Origin: DATJBF01 sp035515475
Lineage (GTDB): Bacteria; Verrucomicrobiota; Verrucomicrobiia; Palsa-1439
NCBI GenBank assembly: GCA_035515475.1
Contig: DATJBF010000089.1
Span: 1-64,000, forward strand
Length of the DNA stretch: 64,000 nucleotides
Direction of reading: 5' to 3'
The position numbers were made by a program, and so were the translations under genes. Position 1 is the first letter of the stretch; each line of letters starts with the position of its first letter. The notes beneath the pieces are model-generated. The model saw nothing but the letters and a program-made list of their open reading frames with translations. It did not search any database and was not told the DNA's origin. Below are positions 54,033 through 62,530 of this stretch, one piece after another.

Positions 54033-54119
54033 TCGGACGTTTACTATGCCATCTCCCCTACCAACGGCAAGCAGATACGCCGCTCGAACGGCGGACGCCC
54101 TGAATTCGCCCGGGCTTGA
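54033..54119 (+). pseudogene. Remnant of a second tyrosine-integrase gene
   Basis: The frame reads SDVYYAISPTNGKQIRRSNG then PEFARA before a stop. It aligns with residues 26-54 of the integrase at 34716 (TDVYYAIFQRDGKQVKRSLK..DPELAKR), with about 14 of 27 positions identical. It lies 50 bp after the orphan tRNA half, the same relative position and orientation as the intact integrase. Everything after the N-terminal piece is lost. Confidence 0.7.
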
Positions 54120-54212
54120 ATTGCCGCATCCGCTCTGGGAGAATTGAACCCGAGCAACGGGTGCTGTGTCAAAACATCTGCTTTTGGCTGTGAATCCCAA
54201 TAAGGAGAACTC

Positions 54213-55202
54213 ATGGATCAAGGTATCGCGGCGATTAACGAACAGGTGAAACGTGAGAGTGAGTTCGTGCGGACACTCATCGGCGAAATCGGCAAGGTCA
54301 TTGTCGGGCAGCGGTACCTGGTCGAACGGTTGCTGATCGGGTTGTTGGCCGACGGGCACGTGCTGCTGGAAGGCGTGCCGGGATTGGCCAAGACGCTGTC
54401 GGTGAAAACGCTGTCGGCCGCGATCCAGACGAGTTTTCATCGCATCCAGTTCACGCCTGATCTCCTGCCGGCCGACGTGATCGGCACCCTGATCTACAAT
54501 CCGAAGGATGGCGAGTTCCGCATCAAGAAGGGGCCGGTATTTGCCAACCTGATCCTGGCCGATGAAATCAACCGCGCTCCGGCAAAGGTGCAAAGCGCAT
54601 TGCTCGAAGCGATGCAGGAACGCCAGGTGACCATTGGCGATCAAACGTTCCAGTTGCCGGACCCGTTTCTGGTGTTGGCGACGCAGAACCCCATCGAGCA
54701 GGAAGGAACCTACCCGTTGCCGGAAGCGCAGGTCGACCGCTTCATGCTCAAACTCTCGATCAGGTACCCGAGCAAACCGGAGGAACGCGAGATCATGGAG
54801 CGCATGGCCGAGACCGGCAAGCAGATCGTCACGCAACCGGTCGTCACGCCGGACCAGATTCTCCACGCGCGCAAGGTGGTGGACGCGGTGTACATGGACG
54901 AGAAGATCAAGAACTACATCGTCGATCTCGTGTTCGCCACGCGCGAGCCCAAAGCGTACAAGATCGACATCGCCGACCTGATCCAGTACGGCGCATCCCC
55001 GCGGGCGACGATCTATCTGGCCATTGCCGCGAAAGCGTACGCGTTCCTCCAGGGCCGCGGGTACGTCACGCCACAGGACGTGAAGACCATCGGTCTGGAC
55101 GTGTTCCGCCATCGCGTCATCGTGAGCTACGAAGCCGAGGCGGAAGATTTGTCCAGCGAAGATGTTGTCAAACGGATCTTCGACGAAGTGCCGGTCCCGT
55201 GA
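54213..55202 (+). CDS. MoxR-family AAA+ ATPase
   Basis: 329 aa. Walker A GVPGLAKT, Walker B LILADEINRAPAKVQSALLEAMQE, sensor 1 'FLVLATQNPIEQEGTYPLPEAQVDRF' and sensor 2 'GASPRATIYL' are all present. MoxR ATPases act as chaperones for the maturation of complexes and are encoded beside VWA proteins, as here. An AAGGAG ribosome-binding site lies 6 nt before the ATG. First gene of the bat-type operon and first intact gene right of the integration site. Confidence 0.93.
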   Translation: MDQGIAAINEQVKRESEFVRTLIGEIGKVIVGQRYLVERLLIGLLADGHVLLEGVPGLAKTLSVKTLSAAIQTSFHRIQFTPDLLPADVIGTLIYNPKDGEFRIKKGPVFANLILADEINRAPAKVQSALLEAMQERQVTIGDQTFQLPDPFLVLATQNPIEQEGTYPLPEAQVDRFMLKLSIRYPSKPEEREIMERMAETGKQIVTQPVVTPDQILHARKVVDAVYMDEKIKNYIVDLVFATREPKAYKIDIADLIQYGASPRATIYLAIAAKAYAFLQGRGYVTPQDVKTIGLDVFRHRVIVSYEAEAEDLSSEDVVKRIFDEVPVP

Positions 55203-55205
55203 GAA

Positions 55206-55240
55206 GCGGCAGGCAGTAGATAGTAGGCGGCAGGTAGGAA
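55206..55240 (+). repeat. Dispersed-type repeat left of the four-helix cassette
   Basis: A purine-rich run with GGCAGGCAGTAGATAGTAGG and GCGGCAGGTAGG. An inverted version follows the cassette at 55619-55652 (CTGCCTCCCGCCTACTGTCT). Confidence 0.6.
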
Positions 55241-55247
55241 ACGAAGC

Positions 55248-55610
55248 ATGAGCATCGAGCGATTTGAACAGCTTGAAGTCTGGCAGAAAGCGCACGCTCT
55301 CGTCCTTCAGGTCTACAAGCTGACAGAAATACTTCCGGTGGGCGAGAAGTACGGACTTATCAGCCAGATGCGGCGGGCTGCCGTCGCTGTGCCGGCAAAC
55401 ATCGCCGAAGGATTCAAGCGCCGCGGCAAAGCCGACAAGGCGCGGTTCTACAACATGGCCGACACATCGCTTGAGGAACTGCGTTACTACTTCATTCTTT
55501 GCCGCGATCTTGGATTCAAACTCGACTTTCATCACCTCAACAGGCAGGCGACCGAAGTCGGAAAGATGTCGACCGGCCTGACCCGGTCCGTGATCAGCGA
55601 TGAACGTTAA
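55248..55610 (+). CDS. Four-helix-bundle (23S rRNA-IVP) family protein
   Basis: 120 aa with the family pattern: 'FEQLEVWQKAHALVLQVYKLTEILP', 'EKYGLISQMRRAAVAVPANIAEGFKRR', 'FYNMADTSLEELRYYFILCRDLG'. Biochemical function is unknown; such genes occur in 23S rRNA intervening sequences and as small inserted cassettes. Here it splits moxR from the DUF58 gene, which normally follow each other directly, and inverted repeats flank it. An AGGA lies 8 nt before the ATG. Confidence 0.9.
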   Translation: MSIERFEQLEVWQKAHALVLQVYKLTEILPVGEKYGLISQMRRAAVAVPANIAEGFKRRGKADKARFYNMADTSLEELRYYFILCRDLGFKLDFHHLNRQATEVGKMSTGLTRSVISDER

Positions 55611-56523
55611 TCCAAATCCCCAGCCTGCTGCCTCCCGCCTACTGTCTCCTGCGCTTTTCAAGCGCATTCGCCAGATCGAAATCCGCACGAACCGCGAAGT
55701 CACGGACGTGCTCGGGGGACAGTACCATTCCGTCTTCAAGGGTCGCGGCATGGAGTTCGAGGAGGTGCGCGAATACCTGCCGGGCGACGAGGTCCGCTCC
55801 ATCGATTGGAACGTCACCGCGCGGTTTGGGCATCCGTTCGTGAAGAAGTTCAAGGAAGAGCGCGAATTGACCGTGATGCTGGTGGTGGACGTAAGCGCGT
55901 CGGGCCAGTTCGGCAGCCGGCGCCAGACCAAGAACGAATTGGCCGCCGAACTCGCGGCGGTGCTGGCGTTCTCGGCGATCCGCAACAACGACAAAGTTGG
56001 CCTCATCATGTTCACCGACCAGATCGAGCGATACGTCGCGCCGAAGAAAGGACGCCGCCACGTCCTCCGCGTGGTTCGCGAGATCCTCGCTTACCAGCCG
56101 GTCGGCCGGGGAACCAACCTCACGTTGGCGCTGGATTACCTCAACCGTGTCCAGTCGCGGCGCGCGGTCACGTTCGTCGTGTCGGATTTCCAAGTGGGCG
56201 ACGAGGACGCCGTCCGCCGGAAATTGCGCGTGGCGAGCAAACGCCACGACGTCATCGCCCTCAGCCTGCGTGACCCGCGCGAGGACGAGTTCCCCGCGGT
56301 CGGGTTGGTGGAACTGCGCGACGCCGAGACGGGCGAGCGGGCGCTGGTGGATACGTTCGACCGAAACGTCCGGAACGAGTATGCCGCGAAGGCCCGACAG
56401 CGTCTGGAAGCCCTGCGCCGGCTGTTGCGGAGGGCGGGCGTCGATCAGGTAGAGATCCGTTGCGAAGCGGATTATCTGCTGCCGTTGATCAAGTTCTTCA
56501 GAATGCGCGAACGCCGAATCTGA
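55600..56523 (+). CDS. DUF58-domain protein (VWA-like)
   Basis: 307 aa. Core features: 'GQYHSVFKGRGMEFEEVREYLPGDEVRSIDWNVTAR' (DUF58 block) and a VWA-like MIDAS DVSASGQFG. Works with MoxR ATPases. The ATG overlaps the end of the four-helix gene, and the first about 20 residues (with PQPAASRLLSPAL) are encoded by the repeat bordering that cassette. No ATG, GTG or TTG lies between the repeat and the conserved region, so the cassette seems to have supplied the start. Confidence 0.9.
   Translation: MNVNPNPQPAASRLLSPALFKRIRQIEIRTNREVTDVLGGQYHSVFKGRGMEFEEVREYLPGDEVRSIDWNVTARFGHPFVKKFKEERELTVMLVVDVSASGQFGSRRQTKNELAAELAAVLAFSAIRNNDKVGLIMFTDQIERYVAPKKGRRHVLRVVREILAYQPVGRGTNLTLALDYLNRVQSRRAVTFVVSDFQVGDEDAVRRKLRVASKRHDVIALSLRDPREDEFPAVGLVELRDAETGERALVDTFDRNVRNEYAAKARQRLEALRRLLRRAGVDQVEIRCEADYLLPLIKFFRMRERRI
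55619..55652 (+). repeat. Dispersed-type repeat right of the four-helix cassette
   Basis: Inverted counterpart of 55206-55240. Read in frame it forms part of the N-terminus of the DUF58 protein. Confidence 0.6.
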
Positions 56524-57071
56524 TGGAAGACATTCACGACATCAAGGGACTGGTTCCGCTGCCACACAGCCTCTGGTGGCTGTGGCTGCTGCTGCTCGTG
56601 GCCGCGGCGGCGGCGTTTTTCTGGTTCAAGAAGCGACGGAGTCCGCCGGTCGCCACCGATGCCGTGGCGCCCCTGTCTCCCTTCGAGGCGGCCATTCGGG
56701 CCTTGCGGCAATTGCGCGAAGAGAATCCGCCCGTGGAAGAGTTTTACACGCGGCTGTCGGACATCGTGCGCCGCTATCTCGAAGGTCAACTGGGGTTGCG
56801 GGCACCCGAACGCACGACGGAGGAGTTCCTGTACGAAGTGTCGCGCGATCATGCGCTCTCCCCGGAACACCGGGAATTGCTCGAGGGCTTCTTACAGGAG
56901 TCCGACCTCGTCAAATTCGCGCGGTTCCGTCCCAGGGAGGAGGACAAGCAACGCGCGTTCGACGCCGCGGAAAAGTTTGTGAACGAGACCCGTCCGACTG
57001 TTGCCGCGAACGAGATTCGCGGCACGGTCTCGGAAGGCCGCGAAGAAGATCCGCGGCTCCAAGTTGGATGA
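56523..57071 (+). CDS. DUF4381-like membrane protein
   Basis: 182 aa. One N-terminal membrane span (WWLWLLLLVAAAAAFFWF) with a preceding 'IKGLVPLPHSLWWLW' and a cytosolic helical domain ('FYTRLSDIVRRYLEGQLGLRAPERTTEEFL...HRELLEGFLQESDLVKFAR') typical of DUF4381. Its start overlaps the DUF58 stop by one base (TGATG). Such proteins sit between DUF58 and BatA genes; function is unknown. Confidence 0.85.
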   Translation: MEDIHDIKGLVPLPHSLWWLWLLLLVAAAAAFFWFKKRRSPPVATDAVAPLSPFEAAIRALRQLREENPPVEEFYTRLSDIVRRYLEGQLGLRAPERTTEEFLYEVSRDHALSPEHRELLEGFLQESDLVKFARFRPREEDKQRAFDAAEKFVNETRPTVAANEIRGTVSEGREEDPRLQVG

Positions 57072-58066
57072 AATTTGCAAATCCATGGCTGCTGTTGTTG
57101 CTCTTGCTCCTGCCGTTGTGGCTGTGGTGGGAGTCGCGCACGGCGCGGGACGGCGGACTGAAGTTCTCGTCCGTTGCCACGGCCCGGTCGTTGTCGTCGG
57201 TCTGGGCCGCACTCGGCCCTTCGGTCTTGCGCGCGTTGCGCGGGGCAACGCTCGTTCTGTTTGTCGCGGCGCTGGCCCGGCCCCAATTGGGTCGCAGCGA
57301 AAGCAAGGTCCGAACCGAGGGGATCGACATCGTGTTGGTGGTGGACATTTCGGGGAGCATGCAAGCCATGGATTATGAAAAGGACGGCCAGCGTGAGTCG
57401 CGGATCGACGCCGTGAAGGACGTGGTGCGTGAGTTCATTCGCGACCGGCCCAACGATCGAATCGGCATGGTGGTGTTCGGCACGCGCGCCTATGTGGCCA
57501 GCCCGTTGACGCTCGACCACGACTGGCTCGAGCGCAACCTCGACCGCGTGCGCATCGGTCTGGTGGAAGGGAACACGGCCATTGGCGCCGGTATCGGTAC
57601 GGCGGTCAACCGCCTCCGCGACACCAAGGCCAAGAGCAAGGTGATCGTGCTGTTAACCGACGGCGGGGAGAACGTCCACAATCCGCCAGCGCTCGAGGCC
57701 GCCAAGGCGGCGCGGGAATTCAACGTCCGGGTGTACACCATCGGGGCCGGCTCGCAAGGCCCGGCGCCGATGCCGGTGTACGATCCATCGGGGCATCTCC
57801 TCGGCTATCAAGCGATTCGGGCGGATCTCGACGAGGGGTTGCTGAGGCAAATCGCCACGCTGACCGACGGACAATATTTCCGCGCGGCCGACTCGGCATC
57901 CCTGAGAAAAACCTACGCGCAAATCGACGCCATGGAAAAGGAGAAGGTCGACACGTCGGCGTACGAGGAATGGCAGGAGTTGTTCCCCTGGTTTCTCATG
58001 CCGGGACTGGGATGCCTGCTGTTGGCCATGACGCTGGAACACACGCGGTTGCGGAGGCTGCCCTGA
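57068..58066 (+). CDS. batA: BatA-type VWA membrane protein
   Basis: 332 aa. N-terminal BatA helix pair (PWLLLLLLLLPLWLWW), VWA domain with MIDAS DISGSMQAMD, and a C-terminal membrane span (LFPWFLMPGLGCLLLAMTL). The start overlaps the previous stop (ATGA). Bat proteins are linked to oxygen or stress tolerance; metal-dependent interactions through the VWA domain with the MoxR ATPase are the expected role. Confidence 0.9.
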   Translation: MKFANPWLLLLLLLLPLWLWWESRTARDGGLKFSSVATARSLSSVWAALGPSVLRALRGATLVLFVAALARPQLGRSESKVRTEGIDIVLVVDISGSMQAMDYEKDGQRESRIDAVKDVVREFIRDRPNDRIGMVVFGTRAYVASPLTLDHDWLERNLDRVRIGLVEGNTAIGAGIGTAVNRLRDTKAKSKVIVLLTDGGENVHNPPALEAAKAAREFNVRVYTIGAGSQGPAPMPVYDPSGHLLGYQAIRADLDEGLLRQIATLTDGQYFRAADSASLRKTYAQIDAMEKEKVDTSAYEEWQELFPWFLMPGLGCLLLAMTLEHTRLRRLP

Positions 58067-59067
58067 TGCAGTTTGGCGCTCCCCATTCATTCTGGCTGCT
58101 GGCGTTGGTGCCGGTGTTGATCGTGTTCCTGGTGTGGGCATTTCGCGCGCGGCGTCGAGCGCTGGAACGGTTCGCTTCCCCGCCATTGGTCCACCGGCTC
58201 ACGGAGTCGACGCGGCCCGTGGCGCGACGCTGGAAGGCCGTCCTCCTGATCCTCGCCGTATTGTTGACCGCCTTGGCGTTGACGCGGCCGCGGTGGGGGT
58301 TCCAATGGCACGAGGTGAAACGCCGGGGCGTGGACATCTTCGTGTTGCTCGATGTGTCCAAGAGCATGCTGACGGAAGACGTCCGGCCGAATCGCCTGGA
58401 GCAAGCCAAGTACGCCGTGCAGGATTTGCTCGAAAAACTCCGGGGCGACCGGATCGGGTTGGTCGCGTTTGCCGGAACGGCCTTCATTCAATGCCCGCTG
58501 ACGATCGACTACGAAGCGTTCCGCCTGACATTGAAGGACGCCGACCCGCAGATCATTCCCCGCGGTGGCACGGCAATCGGCGCCGCGATTCGCACGGCGC
58601 TGAAGGGATTTGAAGCCGGCGAGGGACGCGACCATGCGATTGTGCTGATCACTGATGGCGAGGAAACCGAGGGCGATGCGCTGGCCGCGGCGGACGAGGC
58701 GGCAAAAGCCGGCGTGAAGATTTATGCCATCGGCGTTGGCACGGCGGAGGGCGAGCTGATTCCCGTGCGCGAGCCGGGCAAGCCGATGGAATTCTTGAAA
58801 GACAGCGAGGGCCGGGTGGTCAAGTCGCGGCTGGACGAAGAGACGCTCAAACAACTCGCCCTGAAAACCGGCGGCATCTACGTGCGCAGCGCGGCCGGCG
58901 ATTTCGGCATCGACGCAATTTACGACAAGGGCATCGCGCAACTGCACCGCAAAGAATACGAAGCGCAGTTGCAGAAGCGGTATTTTGAGCGGTTCCAGTG
59001 GCCGTTGGGACTGGCGTTTGCCCTGCTGGTCGTCGAAGGTTTCGTCACGGATCGAAGGAAGGGATGA
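58066..59067 (+). CDS. batB: BatB-type VWA membrane protein
   Basis: 333 aa. N-terminal helices (FWLLALVPVLIVFLVWAF and AVLLILAVLLTALALT), VWA MIDAS DVSKSMLTED, the second MIDAS Thr in 'RGGTAIGAAIRTAL', and a C-terminal span. The start overlaps batA (TGATG). It is a paralogue of batA in the same operon. Confidence 0.9.
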   Translation: MQFGAPHSFWLLALVPVLIVFLVWAFRARRRALERFASPPLVHRLTESTRPVARRWKAVLLILAVLLTALALTRPRWGFQWHEVKRRGVDIFVLLDVSKSMLTEDVRPNRLEQAKYAVQDLLEKLRGDRIGLVAFAGTAFIQCPLTIDYEAFRLTLKDADPQIIPRGGTAIGAAIRTALKGFEAGEGRDHAIVLITDGEETEGDALAAADEAAKAGVKIYAIGVGTAEGELIPVREPGKPMEFLKDSEGRVVKSRLDEETLKQLALKTGGIYVRSAAGDFGIDAIYDKGIAQLHRKEYEAQLQKRYFERFQWPLGLAFALLVVEGFVTDRRKG

Positions 59068-59849
59068 ACCACAGAGGTACGGAGATCGCGGATCCAAGAC
59101 CCGCCGGGGTTCTTATCGCCCTGTGTGTTCTGTGTCTCAGCGGTTCCACCGCGCTCGGCACGACGGACAATTGGCCACGGCGATACAACGAAGGTGTGAC
59201 GGCCTACCACAGCAACGATTTCTCGCGGGCGGCGGCGATGTTCGAAAACGCGACGGCTTCCCGGGACCGCGCGTTGCAGCAGCGGGCGCTTTACAATCTC
59301 GGCAACACCGAGTACCGCATTGGCCAGGCGCAGCCGGCACAGGCCCAACAACTCTGGGAACACGCACTCCAAAACTACGAGACGGCAATGGCCCTCGATC
59401 CGAAGGATGCCGATGCCAAATTCAATCACGATTTCGTGAAAAAGAAGCTCGACGAGTTGAAAAAACAGCAGCAACAAGAGCAGAGCCAAAAGAATCAACA
59501 GGACCAGCAGAAGCAGCGGGAGCAAGAGAAACCGCAGGATCAGCAACAGCAGGGATCCAAAGGCCAAGGGTCCCAACAGCCAAAGCAACAGCCTCAGCAA
59601 TCGATGGAACAACAGCAGCAAGCCCAAGAGCAGAAAGGAAAACAGCCGGAGCAACAGGCGCAACAGCAGAAATCACCGTCGCCGGAAAAGAAGCCGCAGG
59701 GCGAGAACGGTCAGCCCGAGAACTACGACAAACTGCAGGCCACCGCGCTCCTCAATGACCTGCGCGAAAACGAACGGAACTGGAATTTCTTTCCCGAGGT
59801 CCAGATGAAGGACTTGAAAAACTCCGGCGAGCCGGCCAAGGATTGGTGA
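59064..59849 (+). CDS. batC: BatC-type TPR protein with Gln-rich C-terminus
   Basis: 261 aa. A signal-like hydrophobic segment (AGVLIALCVLCLSGSTALG), TPR repeats ('YNEGVTAYHSNDFSRAAAMFENA', 'ALYNLGNTEYRIG', 'NYETAMALDPKDADAKFNHDFV'), then a low-complexity Gln/Lys tract (about residues 135-225). Start overlaps batB (ATGA) with GGAAGGG before it. Typical BatC organisation; scaffold role inferred. Confidence 0.85.
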   Translation: MNHRGTEIADPRPAGVLIALCVLCLSGSTALGTTDNWPRRYNEGVTAYHSNDFSRAAAMFENATASRDRALQQRALYNLGNTEYRIGQAQPAQAQQLWEHALQNYETAMALDPKDADAKFNHDFVKKKLDELKKQQQQEQSQKNQQDQQKQREQEKPQDQQQQGSKGQGSQQPKQQPQQSMEQQQQAQEQKGKQPEQQAQQQKSPSPEKKPQGENGQPENYDKLQATALLNDLRENERNWNFFPEVQMKDLKNSGEPAKDW

Positions 59850-61627
59850 GAACCGACGTGAACAGCCAACGCCCAGTGCTCAACGCTCAACGCTCAACGC
59901 TTCGACGTGCGTTGCTGGTCGTGCTCGCTCTTTCGGCTTTCGTCCTCCCCGCTTTCGCCGACGTTTCCGTGACCGCCTCGGTCGACCGGAACCACATCGC
60001 GTTCGGCGATTCGGTGACCCTGACGATTTCGGTGCAAGGAACACAGGGCGGCGCGGAGCCATCGATTCCAACGGTCGATGGCTTGACTTTTGGCAGTCCG
60101 TCCACACAAAGCAGTTTTTCTTTTGTCAACGGACAGACGAGTCAATCACTCAGCTTCACTTATCAAGTCACGCCCGGTCGGACCGGCGAGTTCACCATCC
60201 CCGCGATCGAAGTGGTGGTCGGCGGAAGAAGCTACTTTACGACGCCGATCCAGTTGGTCGTGGAAAAAGAGGGCACGCAAAGCGATCTGGGCCAAACCCT
60301 CTTTGCCCGCGTCCAGCTGCCTTCGAAGCAGGTTTACCTGGGCCAAACCATGCCGCTACGGGTGCTCGTGTTCGCACGCGCTGACGTGCCGTTGAGGGGC
60401 TTTGGCGGATTCAGCTACGAGGCCGACGGGTTGGGCTTCAAGTTCCTGCAGAACCTGAGATCCGGCACCCAAGTCATCAACGGCGAATCCTTCAATGTCC
60501 AGGTCATCCAGGCAGCCATTTCCCCAACGCGCACCGGTACGCTGAGTTTCGGCCCCTGCATTCTGAAGGCACAACTGGCCGTGCAGAAACGCGGCCACAG
60601 CGGCTGGCCGTTTAATGACGACTTCTTCAGCAATCCATTCGCCCAGCCCGAAGTACGTGAGGTGCCGGTGACGACGGATCCCGTCTCCATCGAAGTGTTG
60701 CCGTTGCCCGAGGAAGGACGGCCGTCCGATTTCGGCGGCGCCATCGGACAGTGGCGCCTCGAAGTCACCGCCAAACCTACGGAAGTAGCCGTCGGCGACC
60801 CGGTCACGTTTACGATCAAGGTCAGCGGCAACGGCAACATCGACACCGTGCCGGCGCCGAAGCTCGGTTCGCTGGATGGATTCAAGACGTACGACCCGAC
60901 AACGAAGACGACCAAGGACGAGTTGAACACGACTGGCGAGCGGGTCATTCAGCAGGTGCTCATTCCCAAGAACACCGACGTGAAAGAACTTCCCGAAGTC
61001 CGGCTCGTTTACTTTGACCCGATAGCCAAGGCTTACAAAACTGCCGTCCAATCGGCAATCAAACTCGTCGTCAAAGCCGGCAGCGGCGGGCAAACCGAGA
61101 TTGTCAGTGGCGGTAGCCGGCTGCGCTCCGAAGAAAAACTTGGCCAAGACATCGTTTATCTCAAGGGGGACCTGGGTCCCGCGGTCGTCGTCGTCCCGCT
61201 CTACGCCACGCCTATGTTTTGGACGCTGAACATCCTGCCCGTCGTCGGCCTGCTGGGCGGAATCGGCTGGAAGCGACGCGCGGATCGGTTGCGCGGCGAC
61301 GTGGCTTATGCCCGCCGCAGTCGAGCGGCGAAACGGGCGCGCAAACTTCTCGCCGCCGCGAAGAGCTACGACGATGTGCAACACGCACTGCAAAGTTACC
61401 TCGGTGACCGCCTGAACGTTGCCACCGCCGGCATTACCGGGTCCATTGTGGACGAGCAACTCGTGCCGCGCGGTGTAAACGGCGATTTGGCGGCCGAGGT
61501 GAAGGTGTGCTTCGAGGCGTGCGACACGGCACGCTTTGCCGGCAGCGGGGCGACGGACGATGGCGTGATGGCGACGCGGGAAAAAGCGGAACGGTTGATC
61601 GATGAACTGGAGAAGAAAAAACTGTAG
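59846..61627 (+). CDS. batD: BatD-type membrane protein (oxygen-tolerance domain)
   Basis: 593 aa from GTG 59846, which overlaps the batC stop (GTGA). Signal peptide LLVVLALSAFVLPAFA, repeated Ig-like domains beginning 'VTASVDRNHIAFGDSVTLTISVQG', a C-terminal membrane span (FWTLNILPVVGLLGGIGW) and a cytosolic helical tail. The first about 20 residues come from a tandem GCTCAAC tract (59878-59898), so the precise start is uncertain. Confidence 0.88.
   Translation: MRTDVNSQRPVLNAQRSTLRRALLVVLALSAFVLPAFADVSVTASVDRNHIAFGDSVTLTISVQGTQGGAEPSIPTVDGLTFGSPSTQSSFSFVNGQTSQSLSFTYQVTPGRTGEFTIPAIEVVVGGRSYFTTPIQLVVEKEGTQSDLGQTLFARVQLPSKQVYLGQTMPLRVLVFARADVPLRGFGGFSYEADGLGFKFLQNLRSGTQVINGESFNVQVIQAAISPTRTGTLSFGPCILKAQLAVQKRGHSGWPFNDDFFSNPFAQPEVREVPVTTDPVSIEVLPLPEEGRPSDFGGAIGQWRLEVTAKPTEVAVGDPVTFTIKVSGNGNIDTVPAPKLGSLDGFKTYDPTTKTTKDELNTTGERVIQQVLIPKNTDVKELPEVRLVYFDPIAKAYKTAVQSAIKLVVKAGSGGQTEIVSGGSRLRSEEKLGQDIVYLKGDLGPAVVVVPLYATPMFWTLNILPVVGLLGGIGWKRRADRLRGDVAYARRSRAAKRARKLLAAAKSYDDVQHALQSYLGDRLNVATAGITGSIVDEQLVPRGVNGDLAAEVKVCFEACDTARFAGSGATDDGVMATREKAERLIDELEKKKL
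59878..59898 (+). repeat. GCTCAAC tandem repeat (3 units) in the batD start region
   Basis: Three perfect 7-bp units. Read in frame they give the unusual N-terminal 'LNAQRSTLRR' region before the signal peptide. Confidence 0.7.
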
Positions 61628-61654
61628 GGCTTGTTGCCCAAACGATCTTTCGGG

Positions 61655-61731
61655 TTGTAGCTGCGCTTCTGCGAAGCGCAGGCCGTCCGTTTTCCGAATG
61701 AATTCGGCGTTTCACAGAAACGCCGCTACAC
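61655..61731. repeat. REPIN-like pair of inverted REP palindromes
   Basis: Left unit TGTAGCTGCGCTTCTGCGAA..GCGCAG (hairpin CTGCGCTTC/GAAGCGCAG). The right unit is the inverse, CGGCGTTTC/GAAACGCCG followed by GCTACA. Both share the pattern TGTAGC-GCG-TTC-N3-GAA-CGC and face each other across about 20 nt, the definition of a REPIN. It fills the batD-batE gap. Confidence 0.75.
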
Positions 61732-62504
61732 CCAGTATTCGGCCATCACGCGCCAGAAACCAAAAAATTGTCTGCTTCGGCGCACTTCTGCTGTGTGCTC
61801 GGCTTTCATCCGCCGCGCCAGTCGACGACTTCAAGGCGGCCAACAAGTTGTATGACGAAGGTAAGTTCGCCCAGGCCGTGGCGGTCTACGAGAAGATCGA
61901 GCCCAAGACGGCGTCTGTGTACTACAACCTCGGCAACGCGTGGTACCGCGAAGGCAAACTGGGGTGGGCAATCTTCAACTACGAACGGGCTCGCAAGCTG
62001 GCCCCGCGCGATCCCGACATTCTCGCCAACCTCAAGTTTGCCGAGCAACGTCTGGGCGTGGACGACGTCAACACCTCGCCGCATGCGGTACAACGGTTCT
62101 TGCGTTCGGTCATCGCCAGCCGCACCGCCAACGAATGGAGCGCCTACGAGATGATGGCGTTTTGGCTGACCGTTCTGGCGGTTGGCGTGTACATCTTCAT
62201 CCCCAAGGTACGAACGGGATTCCTCATCCTTGCCGCGGCGGGCTTCGTGGGATTCGCGGTCTCGACCTGGGCGCTCAGCGATGAAGTCATTGGCAACCGA
62301 ACGGCCCCGCAAGGAGTTGTGGTGGTGTCCGGAGTGGACGCGCGGTTCGCGCCGCTGTCCGACTCGACGGTTCATTTCAAGCTGACAGAGGGAACCAATA
62401 TCGTCATCCGGGAAGATCGCGACCAATGGCTCTTGGTCGAACGTGCCGACGGCCAACAGGGGTGGGTCAAGACGGACGCCATCGGACGAGTCCTGCCTCT
62501 CTGA
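61698..62504 (+). CDS. batE: BatE-type TPR/SH3 membrane protein
   Basis: About 268 aa. TPR motifs ('KLYDEGKFAQAVAVYEKI', 'YYNLGNAWYREGKLGWAIFNYERA'), two membrane spans (MMAFWLTVLAVGVYIFI and FLILAAAGFVGFAVSTWAL) and a C-terminal SH3-like domain ('DARFAPLSDSTVHFKLTEGTNIVIREDRDQWLLVERADGQQGWV'). The only ATG near the signal peptide is at 61698, inside the REPIN; without it no ATG lies before the conserved part. A non-ATG start nearer 61760 cannot be excluded. Confidence 0.85.
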   Translation: MNSAFHRNAATPSIRPSRARNQKIVCFGALLLCARLSSAAPVDDFKAANKLYDEGKFAQAVAVYEKIEPKTASVYYNLGNAWYREGKLGWAIFNYERARKLAPRDPDILANLKFAEQRLGVDDVNTSPHAVQRFLRSVIASRTANEWSAYEMMAFWLTVLAVGVYIFIPKVRTGFLILAAAGFVGFAVSTWALSDEVIGNRTAPQGVVVVSGVDARFAPLSDSTVHFKLTEGTNIVIREDRDQWLLVERADGQQGWVKTDAIGRVLPL

Positions 62505-62530
62505 GGAGAATTCCCAGACCCCGACCGCGC

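Noticed and set aside
53976..56015. 679-codon open frame on the minus strand
   Set aside because: It is antisense to moxR, the four-helix gene and DUF58, which all show clear family motifs. Its translation has no recognisable domain.
56576..57067. Upstream extension of the batA frame
   Set aside because: It would run through the whole DUF4381 gene in another frame; ATG 57068 with the ATGA overlap fits the operon.
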